Source: Phocoena phocoena (taxonomy: Eukaryota > Chordata > Mammalia > Artiodactyla > Phocoenidae). From it: a stretch of 64,000 nucleotides of DNA. Positions 46,762-59,194 of this stretch are shown piece by piece; the stretch's first letter is position 1; every line of letters begins with the position of its first letter. The position numbers and the translations under genes are program-made. Where the stretch lies: the NCBI RefSeq assembly GCF_963924675.1, contig NC_089240.1, positions 1,369,001 through 1,433,000 of the forward strand, in the 5' to 3' direction. The notes below the pieces were generated by a model, which ran no database searches, was not told the DNA's origin, and saw only the letters and a program-made list of their open reading frames with translations.

Positions 46762-47092
46762 TGTTGTTGCTGTTGCTTTGGTCTTATTTTTTATTACTTT
46801 TTATTGGAGTATACGTGCTCTACACTGTTGCATCAGTTTCTGCGGTACAGCAGAATGAATCAGCTCTATGTATACATGTATCCCCTTTTTTGGATTTCCT
46901 TCCCATGGAGGTCACCGCAGAGCACTGAGTAGAGTTCCCTGGGCCCTACAGTAGGTGCTCATTCGTTATCTATTTTATACACGGTAGTGTGTATCTGTCC
47001 ATCCCAATCTCCCAATTCATCGCAGCCCCCTCTCCCCCCTTGGTGTCCATACATTTGTTCTCTGCTCCCATGAGAGATCACGTTTCTTTGTC
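46762..47092 (-). mobile_element. LINE-1 3' UTR, antisense
   Basis: TTTTATTGGAGTATACGTGC, GAGTAGAGTTCCCTGGGCCC, ATCTATTTTATACACGGTAG and CATCCCAATCTCCCAATTCA identify the antisense 3' UTR. Confidence 0.82.
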
Positions 47093-48145
47093 CAATCATC
47101 CATGGATGGACGCTTGGGGTCATTTCGAAGCTCATGCCTGTGGGCCCGGAGGTCTGAGATTCCTCCAGCCTTTGTCACCTGCAAAGTGATGGTGGCATGG
47201 GTGGAGATGGCCATCTGCGGCCACAGACCCAGACAACTCCCGCTGAGGAGAGCATCCTCACATTGTAAATACAAGCCCCGTGTCCCCACGGGGTCACAGC
47301 TCTGACGCGGGTCTTCTCTCACGTGCTATGGCACAGCATCCCTGACATACCGGGCTGCATACCCTCTGATCCTCCGCTAGCTGCCCGAGGACGGATTCTA
47401 TTTCGAGCTCCTGGGCAGGCGGGTGACCGAGCAGCAGTGCCCATCTGGCTGGCCCCTATTCGCCTTTGGAGACGGCCTGGCCTTTCTCCCAAATCCCCAA
47501 ACATAAAAATAGTCACCAGATCAACTCACCAGGTGACAAGCACATGAGCCGTGCGTTCCTCCTGAAGACTCGTGGTCACCTGGGCTGGCCCGAGACACAG
47601 CCCTGGCCCCTGGCAGAGACTCACTCCCATTCACTCCGTTCACGTAACTGCCACGGTCAAGGCGCCGAGTGGGCACCACTGAAGGAAGACCCCACCCACT
47701 GCTCCAGGCCCCTCCCCCGACAGCCTCCCATGGAGCCACAGGGCTCTGCTCTGACTTGTCCCCGAGAAGGCGGACATGGCTTCTCCCACCATCCCTTTAT
47801 GCCAACATTCTGTGATTCTCAGTTAAACATGCACTGGGGATAGAAAAACATAATAAGGCTCTCGGAGAAGGTGGGTGCCAACATGCCAACCGGTGGGGAC
47901 CAACGGGAAAGTCAACCGTTCAGGTTCCAAAGGGAGGAGCCTCGAGCCAAACCTGGCCACTTAGTTGACGGCACAGACAAGCCAGAGGACATTCCCAGCT
48001 GCATCGTGGAGAACCAAGAGAGACGGCCCTGAGACCCTCTGCCGGCCCTTCCTCCTAGTGAACTGGTGCCTTTTGGAAGGCTCCTCTTTCTGCAATGTCA
48101 GCGGGACCCTCTGTCACCTAGCTACCATCTTCTCCCCCATTGAGA
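47093..48145. other. Unassigned GC-rich intronic sequence
   Basis: No exon or repeat family recognised. Several open frames without motifs. Confidence 0.35.
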
Positions 48146-48146
48146 A

Positions 48147-48366
48147 TTTGTATATATCTGTGTCTGCATCCGTATGTACGTCTACATCTATTCTATCCAC
48201 GTGTATATGTATATCTATTTACATCTACAGCTACATGTACATCTGTATTACACCTGTATGTGCGTCTATATGTACATCTATACTTGCATCTATTATGCCT
48301 GTATGTATACCTATAATCTATTTACATCTACATCTACACACACACACAGACACACACACACACACC
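48147..48366 (+). repeat. Degenerate TATC/TACATC array ending in (CA)n
   Basis: TATATCTGTGTCTGCATCCG, TACATCTACAGCTACATGTA and similar roughly 6-12 bp words, ending in ACACACACAGACACACAC. Frames across it are repeat translations. Confidence 0.88.
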
Positions 48367-49950
48367 CTGTTGCTCCCGTTTCTCTGGCGAACCCTCACCA
48401 ATACACCCAGGACTGTGTTCCTTCTTTCCTAGGACATAAATAAGGTTGAGGCGAACACCCAGGACAAACTCTCGGCCAGGAAAGCGCTTTGCCCTTGTGC
48501 CAGCCCAAGAACTCCCCACTCACCCTCGAAAATCTGGCTCAAACACATCTAATTCACGATGGTGGGTTCAGGGCCCCAGGCAACACCCGACATCCCGGCC
48601 ACGGCATCTGCGCACACATCCGCTCGAGCCCACCTGCCATGGCTTTAAGACCCTGGGAATGGAAATCTCCCCAACCCACTGGCCAATCGTGTAGGCTCAG
48701 CGTTTGTAAGGACGTCACGGAAGCACAGAATGGGTCATCGGAGACGGTTCCTCTCCACTCGCACAGCCCAGGCGGACACCACTTTCCGAGCCCGTCGCTG
48801 CATTTTCCGCCCACCTGGTTACCCTCCCTCCGGCTTCCCCTCCTGCCAGCGGTCACGAAGCCGCTGTCGAGCTTAACCTCCCCAAATAGCTCCTGTCCCA
48901 CCCACGGCCTTTGGGAAACCTCCTCCAGCTTCACGCAACAACGACTTGACTCCCAAGAACCCCACCCCTGCCGCCCATGGCTCATTCCCAAAGGTAGGGA
49001 TACACCACGCTGAGAACGTCCCCCTGCATTAAACAACATTCTCCCTCCCGGCCGCCCCACCGTAGGTTCCAGCACCGTGAGGCCCGTGTGCGCGTGTCAT
49101 GTACAGAACAGCGGCATCTGTCCCCAAGTGGACCACAAGCTGATCCCCACCGCCGGTGGGCACTCAGTGTTCCGTCCACCCAAGGGACGTCCCCCCCTCC
49201 ACTTCAGCTGCGCCCGGTAGGCGGCGTCCCCTGACTCACCCCGTCTGCAGTGCATCAGAATCCCCACGGCTGCCAATCCAAACCCAGGGTCCCGCACGGA
49301 ACCCAAACGGAACCAAGCAGAACCCTACCCTGGGATGCTCCAAGGGCAAAGAAGAAAGACAGTTGGTCAGCACTGGAGGTAAAGCAAGGAAAGGGAAGCT
49401 GTCCTGGGGGAATAAGTCTTCTCTTTAGTGACCGGAGACCTCAGAGGGAGGGAATGTGCCTCGCGCAGGGGCCCGGGCTCCCCTCCCGGCTGCTGAGAGG
49501 GACGGGAGGACGAGCGTGGCTGCAGACGGGACATGCGGGCAACGGCTTCAGAGGGATCACACTGTGGTCGGTCCCTTGCAGGCGGACTTTTGACATGGGT
49601 GTTAATTCACCCCGGATGTGTGAGTCTGCGTTGATGCAGTCGAAAAACAAAACAGAGGCTCAACCGTGTGACGGGTGTGAAATGGACCCCCCCCCTCCAC
49701 CAAAGGTAAGAAAGAGGTACATGCAGATAACTAAGCAAAATGAAAATCAGAAGTCATAACGAAAAAAAAATGCCCGATGGGTGTGCCGTGGCCATCTGGC
49801 TTTGCAGAGACAGGACGAGAGGGGAAGGTATGTTTACACACAGCAGGTGCCGGGAGAGGCCAGCAGACGTGCATCTGAGTTCCCGGCCAGCTACTGCAGC
49901 AGCAATCTGTTCCCCTGGGAGATGGCAGGGAAGAGCCTCAGAAAACGAAA
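48367..49950. other. Unassigned GC-rich, CpG-containing intronic sequence
   Basis: About 1.6 kb with overlapping open frames on both strands and no recognised domain or splice context. No repeat family recognised. Confidence 0.35.
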
Positions 49951-49954
49951 AGTA

Positions 49955-50756
49955 GAGCCTACGCCATCATCAGAAAGTCTACAAATAACAAATGCTGGAG
50001 AGAGTGCGGAGAAAAGGGAACCCTCCCGCACTGTTGGTGGGGATGTAAATTGGCGCAGCCACTGTGGAGAACAGTACGGAGGTTCCTCCATACAACTAAA
50101 AGTAGAGCTACCATACGACCCAACGATCCCACTCCTGGGCATTTATCCGGAGAAAACTCTAATTAGAAAAGATCCACGCACGCCAGTGTTCACTGCAGCA
50201 CGATTCACAGTAGCCAAGACAAGGAAACAACCTAAGTGTCCATCAGCAGACGAATGGATGAAGAAGATGTGGTACATGTGTACGACGGAATAGTACTCAG
50301 CCATAAAAAAGAATGAAGTAATGTCACTTGCAACAACATGGATGGACCCGGAGATGATCGTACTGAGTGAAGTAAGTCAGACAAAGACAAGTGCCACACG
50401 ATATCGCTTATATGCAGAATCTAAAATATGACACAAAGGAACTTATCTACAAAACAGAAACAGACTCACAGACACAGAATAGACGTGTGGTTGCCTAGGG
50501 GGAGGGGGTGGGGGAGGGATGGAATGGGAGTTTCAGGTTAGCAGATGCAAACCAGTATATATAGGATGGATACACATCAAGGTCCTACTGTAGAGCACAG
50601 GGAACTATATTCAATATCCTGTGATAAACCGTAACGGGAACGAATATGAAAGAGAACGTATGTATACGTACAACTGAGTCACTTTGCTGTACAGCAGAAA
50701 TTAACACATTGTAAATCAACTATGCCTCAATAAAAGTTTAAAAATACATATATAAA
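49955..50756 (+). mobile_element. LINE-1 3' end
   Basis: ORF2 tail from GCCATCATCAGAAAGTCTAC on (frame reads [20 protein letters not shown]), a G-tract at 50498-50520, 3' UTR AAGGTCCTACTGTAGAGCAC and terminal TATGCCTCAATAAAAGTTTA. Confidence 0.92.
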
Positions 50757-50784
50757 TACATATTTACATTAAAAACAAGAAGGA

Positions 50785-51325
50785 GAACCTATGATCCAGC
50801 AACCCCATGTCTGGGAATTTACCCAAAGAATTGAAAAAAGCATTTAAAATAGATAACTGCACCCCCACGTTCACAACAGCCAAGATGTGGAAACAGCCCA
50901 AATGTCCATTGACAGATGCACGGATACAGGACATGTGGTGGATGTATAATAATGGAAGATCATACAGACTTTACAAAAGGAGATTCCGCCATATGCAGCA
51001 ACATGGATGAACCTGGAGGGTATTACGTTCAGTGAAATAAGCCAGTTACTAAAGGACAAATACTGCAGGATTCCACTTACGTGTTGCATCTAAAATAGTC
51101 AAATTCATAGAATCAGAGAGCAGAATGGGGGTCGCCAGAGGCAAGGGCAGGGGAACGAGGAAGATGAAGGTCAGTGGGTGTAGAGTTTCTGTTTCGCTGG
51201 ATGAATGAGCTCCAGACATCTACGGTATGCACTGTGCCCGTAATTCACAATATGGTATCATACACTGAACACTTTCTCAAGGGGGCAGATCTCCTGTTAG
51301 GGGTTCTCACCACAATAACATTTTC
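50785..51325 (+). mobile_element. Ancient LINE-1 (L1M) 3' part
   Basis: CCTATGATCCAGCAACCCCA, AATGTCCATTGACAGATGCA, GGTATTACGTTCAGTGAAAT and GAATCAGAGAGCAGAATGGG are old-L1 ORF2/3' UTR words in sense order. Confidence 0.8.
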
Positions 51326-51392
51326 GAAAAAGAAAATCAAACAAGTTTTCAGGTTCAAATCCATAATGGAATTCAAAGTGAGAGCTATCCAC

Positions 51393-51707
51393 GGGCTTCC
51401 CTGGGGGCTCAGTGGTTAAGAATCTGCCTGCCAACGCAGGGGACACGGGTTCGAGCCCTGGTCCGGGAAGATCCCACGTGCCACGGAGCAACTAAGCCCG
51501 GGCAACACAACTACGGAGTCTGTGCTCTAGAGCCCGCGAGTGACAACTACTGAAGCCCACGCGCCTAGAGCCCGTGCTCGGCAACAAGAGAAGACACCGC
51601 GATGAGAAGCCCGCGCACCGCAAGGAAGAGCAGCCCCCGCTCGCTGCAACTAGAGAAAGCCCGCATGCAGTAACGAAGACCCAACGCAGCCAAAAATAAA
51701 TTTTTTA
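51393..51707 (+). mobile_element. CHR-type SINE, long form, with a split target duplication
   Basis: Head GGGCTTCCCTGGGGGCTC, B-box GGGTTCGAGCCCTGG, tail ACGCAGCCAAAAATAAATT. The left duplication is AAAGTGAGAGCTATCCAC (51375-51392). The right one is found as AAAGTGAGAG (51708-51717) and CTGTCCAC (51757-51764), with a telomere-like block between. Confidence 0.93.
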
Positions 51708-51717
51708 AAAGTGAGAG

Positions 51718-51756
51718 GGACCCTAAATCTAACCTTAACCCTAACCTTAACCCTAA
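51718..51756 (+). repeat. Telomere-like (CCCTAA)n block
   Basis: GGA followed by six hexamers: CCCTAA, ATCTAA, CCTTAA, CCCTAA, CCTTAA, CCCTAA. Three match the vertebrate telomere repeat exactly and three differ by one or two bases. The block sits inside the right target duplication of the SINE at 51393. Confidence 0.85.
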
Positions 51757-52246
51757 CTGTCCACATCTGCTTCGATGAGTAGATAGAAATACCTGTACTT
51801 TGTAATATTAAGGACTTGAACATAAATTACTGCTTATAAAAAATATAACAAGAAATGCATTAATTACTGTGCCCCTGGCATTTACCAAGTAACCTCAGAG
51901 AGGTCACAGCTCAGCCAACGATGCGGTGCTCTGTTGCGGACCCAGAGAATTTCCGACTGAAGCAGCAGTGCAGGCCACGATACCTGGTGACAGAAGCCGG
52001 AGAACCACCATCCAACGGACAGCAGTGTCCTGGACGAGGGCCATGGCGTGTCTGGTCTTTGGATGAAGCCGAGGGACCAGTCCTGACTCCCGGCCCCACT
52101 AAGGAGGCAGCTAAGGCTGCAGGACAAGGTTCCCTGGCTTCTGAGGCTGAAGGTCCTGTCCATGTGGGTGAGGCTGACAGGCCAGTAGCCTGTCCTGCTT
52201 TGGATAAGGGCAGGGCTCAGACAGGGAGCCAAGTGGTGCCCCAGGT

Positions 52247-52482
52247 GTCCACTCTAGCCGTGAACCATCACTGGATGGCTGTCCACCCTGTCCTGCTACC
52301 ATCACTGTCCACTCTGGCCTTGAACCATCCCTCTGGCCTTGAACCATCACTGACTGGCTGTCCACTCTGGCCTTGAGCCATTACTGGATGGATGTCCACT
52401 CTGATCTGCTACCATCCCTGGATGGCTGTCCACCCTGTCCTGCTCCCATCACTGGATGGCTGTGCACTCTGACCTGGTAACT
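52247..52482 (+). repeat. Degenerate minisatellite, unit about 26-54 bp
   Basis: Six to seven copies of a unit beginning GTCCACTCTG or GTCCACCCTG and containing CCATCACTGGATGGCT. Copies vary in length. Frames here are repeat translations. Confidence 0.88.
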
Positions 52483-52489
52483 TGTACCT

Positions 52490-53195
52490 GGCTCACAGCA
52501 GCAGGCACCCTGCCACACCTGGCCCCCATCTGGGGATTCCCCAACCTTGGAGAGCAAGTGCTCACAGACAGAGTTCACGGGCGGCTGTGACCTCTCACAA
52601 GTCCTGCCCCGTCTTCCCACCTTGGGCAGCTGAAGGACTGAATAGTTAATATGCAAGTCTTAAAACTCACAGAAAAATGTGGCCACATCTGAGGTCTACA
52701 GAGCAAGAAGGAAAGGGAATCAGCCCACCTCCTTCAGGATCAAAGAGCAGACGTTCAAAGAACCACCGAATCGCGGGACTCATGAGGAAAGACACGCAAA
52801 CACCAGAGGAGGAAATAATATGCAACATGTAAATACGTAATAACCTGCAGGATGCGAATAATAATAGTACGTAGGACAGGTGAGAAGCACAAGTTCAAAG
52901 GAAGATTTATCCAAAGCAAAGGAGCGCAGCATCCATCCGCCTCCTAGAGACAGTGCGAGATTACAGGGAAACATCCTGAGACTGTGAGGGGCTGGCAGCC
53001 CCAGTGGAAGACGCTGTAACAGCAAGCTCGGGAGAACCTGGCACAAGAGTAGACAGAGGAAAGCTCGGAGTGGACACTGCAGAGAACCACCTCAGTGATG
53101 TGCAAAAATACAGAATGCAGGAGCAAAAGATGATGAGGGAAAAACGAACAGAGTGGGGAAAATGAAACAGAGAGCAGACAGTTGAGACCTGGCAT
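52490..53195. other. Unassigned intronic sequence
   Basis: No exon or repeat recognised. Confidence 0.35.
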
Positions 53196-53213
53196 GAAGA
53201 TAAGGGGTATCTC

Positions 53214-53519
53214 CTTATGTACAGAACAGAAACAGACCCACAGACACAGAAAACGAACTTATGGTTAACCAAGGGGGGGCAATTAATTAGGAGTTTGGGA
53301 TTCACATATACACACTACTGTATATACAACAGATAACCAACCAGGACCTACAGTATAGCCCAGGGAACGATATTCATTATCTTGTAATAACCTATAATGG
53401 AAAAGAATCTGAACAAGAATATAGATATATACGCGTAACTGAGTCACTTTGCCGTACACCTGAAATTAACACAGCGCTATAAAGTAACTATGCTTCCATT
53501 GAAACATGGTCTGGAAAAA
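53214..53519 (+). mobile_element. LINE-1 3' end, short, with target duplication
   Basis: CTTATGTACAGAACAGAAAC through the 3' UTR (CCAGGACCTACAGTATAGCC) to the A-rich end. The 17-bp duplication AAGATAAGGGGTATCTC is at 53197-53213 and 53520-53536 with one mismatch. Confidence 0.94.
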
Positions 53520-54034
53520 AAGATAACGGGTATCTCTGAAGAAATGAACTGTGGAAAAGAAAAATGGAAAAATATGGGAAGGTTCAGGATCAAGAAAAAA
53601 GCCCTGTGATACAGACTCAAACCTGCAAGAAAAAGAGTTATTATAGAACATACACGTTATTTGTAAATGCCCGTAAGTCCACGAACCACAGCCTGGTCAA
53701 ACTGTTGTGCTTTAAAGATGGAGAGAAAATCCTAAAAGCTTCCAGGGAGGAAAAGCATGACATCTGACAAAGGGAAAATCAAATGACGTCAAGACGCCTC
53801 TTCCCCCACTGTTAGATTTCAGTAAACACGGAAGAAACATCTACAGGACCTTGAATTACAAGGGTTTCGATAAATACTTGTAGACCCAAGAGGCTAAGCA
53901 TTCAGGGAGGGAAGCAAGATACTGTCTAATACTTTAGGAATCAAGAAATAAAAACAGGTCATCGTTGGTCTCCCACAAAACATACTGGGACACACACTCC
54001 AGCTCATTGGGACCCCCAGGCCAACCAAGAACTC

Positions 54035-54238
54035 ACCCTCGTTAGGGGGTGAGGAAGCACAAACTACTATGTATAAAGTAAATAAGCTACAAGGATAGAC
54101 TGTACAGCATGGGGAACAGAGGCAATATTATAGTAACTCTAAACGGAGTATAACCCTGACAAACTGGGAATCACTATGTCGTATACCTGAAAGTTATGTA
54201 ATACTGTAAATCAGCTCTACCTCAATAAAAAAGTAAAG
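54035..54238 (+). mobile_element. LINE-1 3' UTR fragment
   Basis: AACTACTATGTATAAAGTAA, GGATAGACTGTACAGCATGG and terminal CTCTACCTCAATAAAAAAGT. Confidence 0.85.
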
Positions 54239-54451
54239 GAGAGGAACTCAGCCTTGAGCAAAGAAGGGCAGTGAACCTCAAATGAGAGATTCAGACCTGG
54301 GGTTATTGGAACCACGCCTACATAACTGCGGTGAAGTTAACATTGTAAAAACAAAACAACTCTCGAGAAAAGAACATCATTTCTAAAATTTATTTTTTAG
54401 AAATATTAGAGAGTAATATGAAAAGATTTTCCTCTCCAAACACCCATCATC

Positions 54452-54663
54452 ACACTAGTATATATAAAATAGCTAAGTAAGAAGGACCTACCGTAGAGCA
54501 CAGGGAACTCTGCTCAGTGCTCTATAATGACCTATACGGGAAAAGAATCAAAAAAGAGTGGATACATGTCTATGTATAACTGATTCACTTTGCTATACAC
54601 CTGAAACTAACACAACATTGTAAATCAACTAGACTCCAATAAAAAAAATTTTTAATAAAAATA
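54452..54663 (+). mobile_element. LINE-1 3' UTR fragment
   Basis: AGAAGGACCTACCGTAGAGC to GACTCCAATAAAAAAAATTT, about 210 bp. Confidence 0.9.
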
Positions 54664-54664
54664 A

Positions 54665-57284
54665 GAAACACCCTTCATCTGCAAGAGATGGAGTTTGGTG
54701 GATTTGTACGGTTACAGAACATCCTTTATCTTCTAAGGGCGAAGCCCATGGTCAGGGTTTCATTTGTGACAATCAACTGAGAAATGCACTCTGTTTCATG
54801 TTATGTGAGTTTCGACTTATAAAACCAAAAGTACCAGAGTGCTGGGGAGATGACACATGTGGGTTCCACGGAGACAAAACATGCACCAGGGCACAGAACT
54901 CTGAAAACAGGAAAATGACAAAGAAGCACAAAAAGATACAGTTTCAAATAAGAAGACAAAGGGAGTTACAAACACATATATTTTTTAAGTTGATGGAATA
55001 AACATACCTATTCAAGGAAAGATGAACCCCATCACCGAAAGGCTGCAGGCAAAAACTAAATATACTGCCTCTGAAAAGAATGCATAAAAGAGTGGTCTGG
55101 GTTGAACAGAAAAGAGAGTTACAGGTAAACATAAACCAAAAGCAACCCAGGGTCAAAATATTATTATCAGAAAAGAAACAGATTCAAGGCAAAATATTCA
55201 ACATTTAACTGTGATGCAGGGCAGACTGTTGCCATGAAGCTCTAACGGCCATGCCATCACCATTTACCTCGCTGGCCACTTCAGACTGTATCATCCAGGG
55301 AACTGAAAGAGCCAGGCTCTCCCCAAGATATGTCGGAATATCCTTCTGCTTGGTTACCGTGATCTATCAAAGGATTCGGTACCTAAAATCCACTAGAAAA
55401 TGTGGGCAAATCCCTACTGTTCTTTGGATGCCAGAAACTTAATATTCTGCCCCCTCACCAACAAAGGTAGATATTTCATGGTTGAAGGACTAAATATCAA
55501 ATAAATAATAGTCAGGAATACCAGGCCCCTTAGCACGTTCAAGGCAAAGATGGAGCTGGAATATGGGGACAGACTGAGTAACTAGAAACGCAACACCAGC
55601 CCCCTCCCACCCAGTTCCACATGCTGGATGGAAATCTGTCTTCAGTTGGAGAAAATGCACCACTTAGAGGAGATCGTTTTCATACACGTTTTAAGAGAAC
55701 TTTTCAAAAGACCGCTAGTGATGCCAACGATGGTGATTATAACAGCTGAAGATACGTATGCATTACAGAACCGACTACCGTTGAAAGAAGTCCAACAAAG
55801 ACCCTAATCTGTGGTTTCTTGAGGTCTTTAAAAACCTTTCAATTTTCATTGAATTAGACTGAATTTTTAATGAGGGAGAAAAGCTGCCCAAGTATCAAGA
55901 TGGATTAGGAGACAGAGAGCTTGAATCCGGTCAATTTACCCTGCAGAAGGAGGTACCCTCGCGGGTACACACGAAACTCTACCCTGTCTTCTCAGTATGG
56001 TCCCAGCTCACTCCTGAGCAGACTGGAGCACGATTCCAGAACTGCGAAGAGGAGCTGGAGTCCTGCTTTTGATCGCCAGGATGCTGAGAAGCATTTTTAG
56101 TCCTGTCACCTGAACATGCAAAATCTAATGCAAATGCTGGACGTGTCCGCCAGTGGCAAAGCACTTAATTTTCTTCCCTTCAAAGATTAATTACAGGGTG
56201 TGACGGCACTTCCACGAATGCAGCGCTTCTAATTCTTCAATTAGCGCCTAATTTCCTTCTGTGGGAGACATCTCGGCTCCACAGTACGTGCTCCAGTTCA
56301 CGATGCTTCCTGGAACCCCATATCCTAGAGGACGGGATGACAGGAGTACAGACGCCAGACTGTTCCAGCATATCCTTGACACTGTCGGCACATGGCTTAA
56401 AACAAACAGTGTGGTGTTTCGATACCACCAGAAGAAACTTCAAAATCCATCCCCAAATTCAAAGAAGGGAAGGCTGGGGGCGGACAGGGGAAGAGTGTAC
56501 AGAAGTAAGAACTTCAAAAAGACCCAAGACATTTAACTGCTATGAGAGGTTAAAGCATGTTGACATCACTGTTGTTTTGATTTTCCTCAAAAACACTCAC
56601 TTTCAAGGTCCGTATTTCAGGGGTTTAGTAGGTGCTCTGCATCTCCCTCTCTTTACAGCAATATCCCTCCATGGAAGGCTCCCAGGGAAGAATCCATCAG
56701 TTTATGCTCTGGATCCTGTGCTCTTCTTCCAGGATACAGGACAGGAAGTAGGACCAATGACACCATCCAGCCATGGGTGGTACAATTTCAGGATCTCTAA
56801 TCAAATGCGGGTATCACCTGCCACTTTTAATCACTGTTCTATGAATCAGAGCAAATCGGCACAGAAGGACAGGAGGGCAAAGTGGAAGCCAGTCCTCAGC
56901 CACCCACATCCTCACTCATCCAATCAGAGCCCCTGATGTGGGGACATTCCCAGCGGGGATGGGGCTGTGCAGGAAGAGTCCTCCCCACCTAACTGGCCCA
57001 GGGTATAGGACGGATGCAGGGGGGCGTCCACATGGTGGGGCTGAAGGGAAGGGTGAGTGCTGGGTGGGATGGAGACATGCAGGATGAGTGTCCTCAAGTC
57101 ACACCCACCTGTGACGGGAAGTCAACTGTTGTAACGTGACATGGTACCCAGAGGTCTAAATGCTCCCCAGGAGGCTGACCTGGGGGTCCCCCCTTCCCAG
57201 AGGCTCGGAGCGCATTCGGGTCTTGGGTCCAGGTCATTTTGTAGTTCTGGGGCAGTCATGCTCCAAAGCAACAGGCTCTGCATC
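54665..57284. other. Unassigned intronic sequence
   Basis: About 2.6 kb without a recognised exon or repeat family. The plus frame at 56337-56936 (about 200 codons) has no motif, and its overlap with minus frames argues for chance. Confidence 0.35.
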
Positions 57285-57522
57285 AGTGGTTCTCCACTGG
57301 GGCCATTTTGCTTCCTCTCCCCCCCACGCCCCTCCCCCAAGGGTGGACAGTCTACAAGTCTGGCGACATTTTTAGTTGTCACAACTGGGAAGTGGGGATG
57401 TGCTTCTGGGGGTGTAGAGGGAGGGACACTGCTCAACCTACAAGGCATAGGATGTCCCTGTAACTGAGACTGACCCACCCCAAATCTCAACAGAGCCAAG
57501 ACTGAGAAAGTCTGCCTTAGCA
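57285..57522 (+). mobile_element. MER5A-like hAT element
   Basis: GTGGTTCTCCACTGGGGCCA, CATTTTTAGTTGTCACAACT and CCAAGACTGAGAAAGTCTGC match MER5A (hAT-Charlie, non-autonomous). Confidence 0.75.
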
Positions 57523-57544
57523 TGAGAGACTCTGTCTATATGCT

Positions 57545-57789
57545 ATACAATATCTATCTATCGATTTCATCTATCACCTATCTATCAAGCATCCATTCAT
57601 CTGTCAATTATCAATCTCTCCATCTTTGAATTAACTATCTCTCAATCTATCATCTATCCATCTATCAAGCATCTATCCATCTAACAATTATCGATCTCTC
57701 TATCCATCTATTATCTGTCTCATCTATCCATCTATCGATCAATCATTTGTCTATCCATGTATCACTTATCTATCCATCCATCTATCTCA
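57545..57789 (+). repeat. (TCTA)n degenerate array
   Basis: ATCTATCTATCGATTTCATC, CATCTATCAAGCATCCATTC and similar words over about 245 bp between two MER5A copies. Confidence 0.93.
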
Positions 57790-57998
57790 CGATGGTTCTC
57801 AAGTGTGAGTAATTTTGCCTTCCACCTGCCAATATGTGGAGACATTTTGATCGTCACAACTGGGAGAGGGGGAGCTCCTGGCATGTGGTGGGTGGAGACC
57901 AGGAAAGCTGCTCCACAGCCCACAGCCCACAGGATGCCCCACATCAGAGTCATCCAACCCCAAATCTCAGTAGTGCTGAGGCTGACACACCCTGGTTT
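57790..57998 (+). mobile_element. MER5A-like hAT element
   Basis: GATGGTTCTCAAGTGTGAGT, TGGAGACATTTTGATCGTCA and AGTAGTGCTGAGGCTGACAC. A second copy in the same orientation as that at 57285-57522. Confidence 0.75.
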
Positions 57999-58247
57999 AC
58001 GTATAAAATATTCATATTTTCCAAACATATATTCTGTGGATATCACAGAAACATGTTATGAAAAGCAAAGCATTATTTGCCCTATCTTTGGATCCAATTT
58101 TCAGTCAGAAGCAGAAATGTGTATTACCGATCCCCCAAAATTCCCCACAAACAGGTGTAATATACTCTGATCACGACGCCAGCAGCTCTGGACAAGGGAA
58201 TCGGAAGCAACAAAAAGAATCTTCCGGGTCAATGCTCCCCCCTCCAA

Positions 58248-58340
58248 CCCTGAGGGCTGACAGATCGGGAAACCGAGACACGCGGGGGAGAGTGACTTGG
58301 CCCTGGTCCCAAAGTGAGTCAGTGGAAACGAGGTTCACGT
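58248..58340 (-). mobile_element. MIR fragment, antisense
   Basis: GGGAAACCGAGACACGCGGG, GTGACTTGGCCCTGGTCCCA and AAGTGAGTCAGTGG match the antisense MIR core. Confidence 0.55.
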
Positions 58341-58904
58341 CTCCCCAAACCTGCAGCAGATTTTAGGTCTAAGAAGACAGGGGGACATCTGCTCCTGAAA
58401 TAAAAGTGTGGAGGTGTCCAGGATTCTGGGACATCTGCCCTTTCCAGGAAGCCACAGAGGAATGAGTAAGGCAACAGAACACAAGTGACAGAGAAGATGC
58501 TCCCAGAAAACCTCCTCCACCTGGGATGCCTCACCCTCAACACATCCCACTGAAAACAGCTGTTGCTCCTGACCTTCTGGAAGCTTCTCCACCACGAGTG
58601 CCCAAGACCCGCCATGGGGAGCGCCCAACTCTTCCTGTGCCACCTCTCACAATATCCCCCTAATGCACCCAAATCCCTCATCCTTCAACAAGGTGCTGAC
58701 TCATCCTTCACTCTGGAACATTCCACCATCGGAACTGCCCGTCCACTCGTGGTCTGGCCACTGGGGACCCATGTTTCCCTCTTTGGAGGAACCCAGCTCC
58801 GTTCTTGAGGTCATGACGACAGTAATACAGTATCCGTGTTTTATGAAACAGTTCTCAGCCCTGGTGCCTCCTGTTTATGGGGGAACTGGGGAGTCCACTG
58901 GGGA
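58341..58904. other. Unassigned intronic sequence
   Basis: No exon or repeat recognised. Confidence 0.35.
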
Positions 58905-59125
58905 GACTGAAGGTGCCTGGTTCTCCTTCGAGCCCCACCATTGACTGCCGGGGGGTTCCTGAGCTCTTGAGTATCTCAATACCTTCATTTCCTCATCCAT
59001 GAAATAGTGATCATAAAAGTGCCTGCCTCAAAGGATACTTGTGGGGTGAAACAGGTCACATCATAAAACACTACCAGGCTCTGGTAGCGCCTAGGATATA
59101 GAAAGCTGTCAGGACTTATTAGCTT
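58905..59125 (+). mobile_element. MIR element
   Basis: TCATTTCCTCATCCATGAAA, TGCCTGCCTCAAAGGATACT and TGTGGGGTGAAACAGGTCAC are MIR core and 3' words in sense order. Confidence 0.75.
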
Positions 59126-59194
59126 TGTGGGTGTGTGTGGTCAAATGCACATAAAATTTAAATGTTAAATTTAAATTAAAATTTAAATTTCTTT

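Noticed and set aside
48489..49075. Opposed open frames of about 174 codons on both strands
   Set aside because: Mutually overlapping frames without domains in GC-rich DNA. No start context or conservation evidence visible.
56337..56936. 200-codon plus frame
   Set aside because: No recognisable family, composition like the surrounding intron, and no splice or promoter support.
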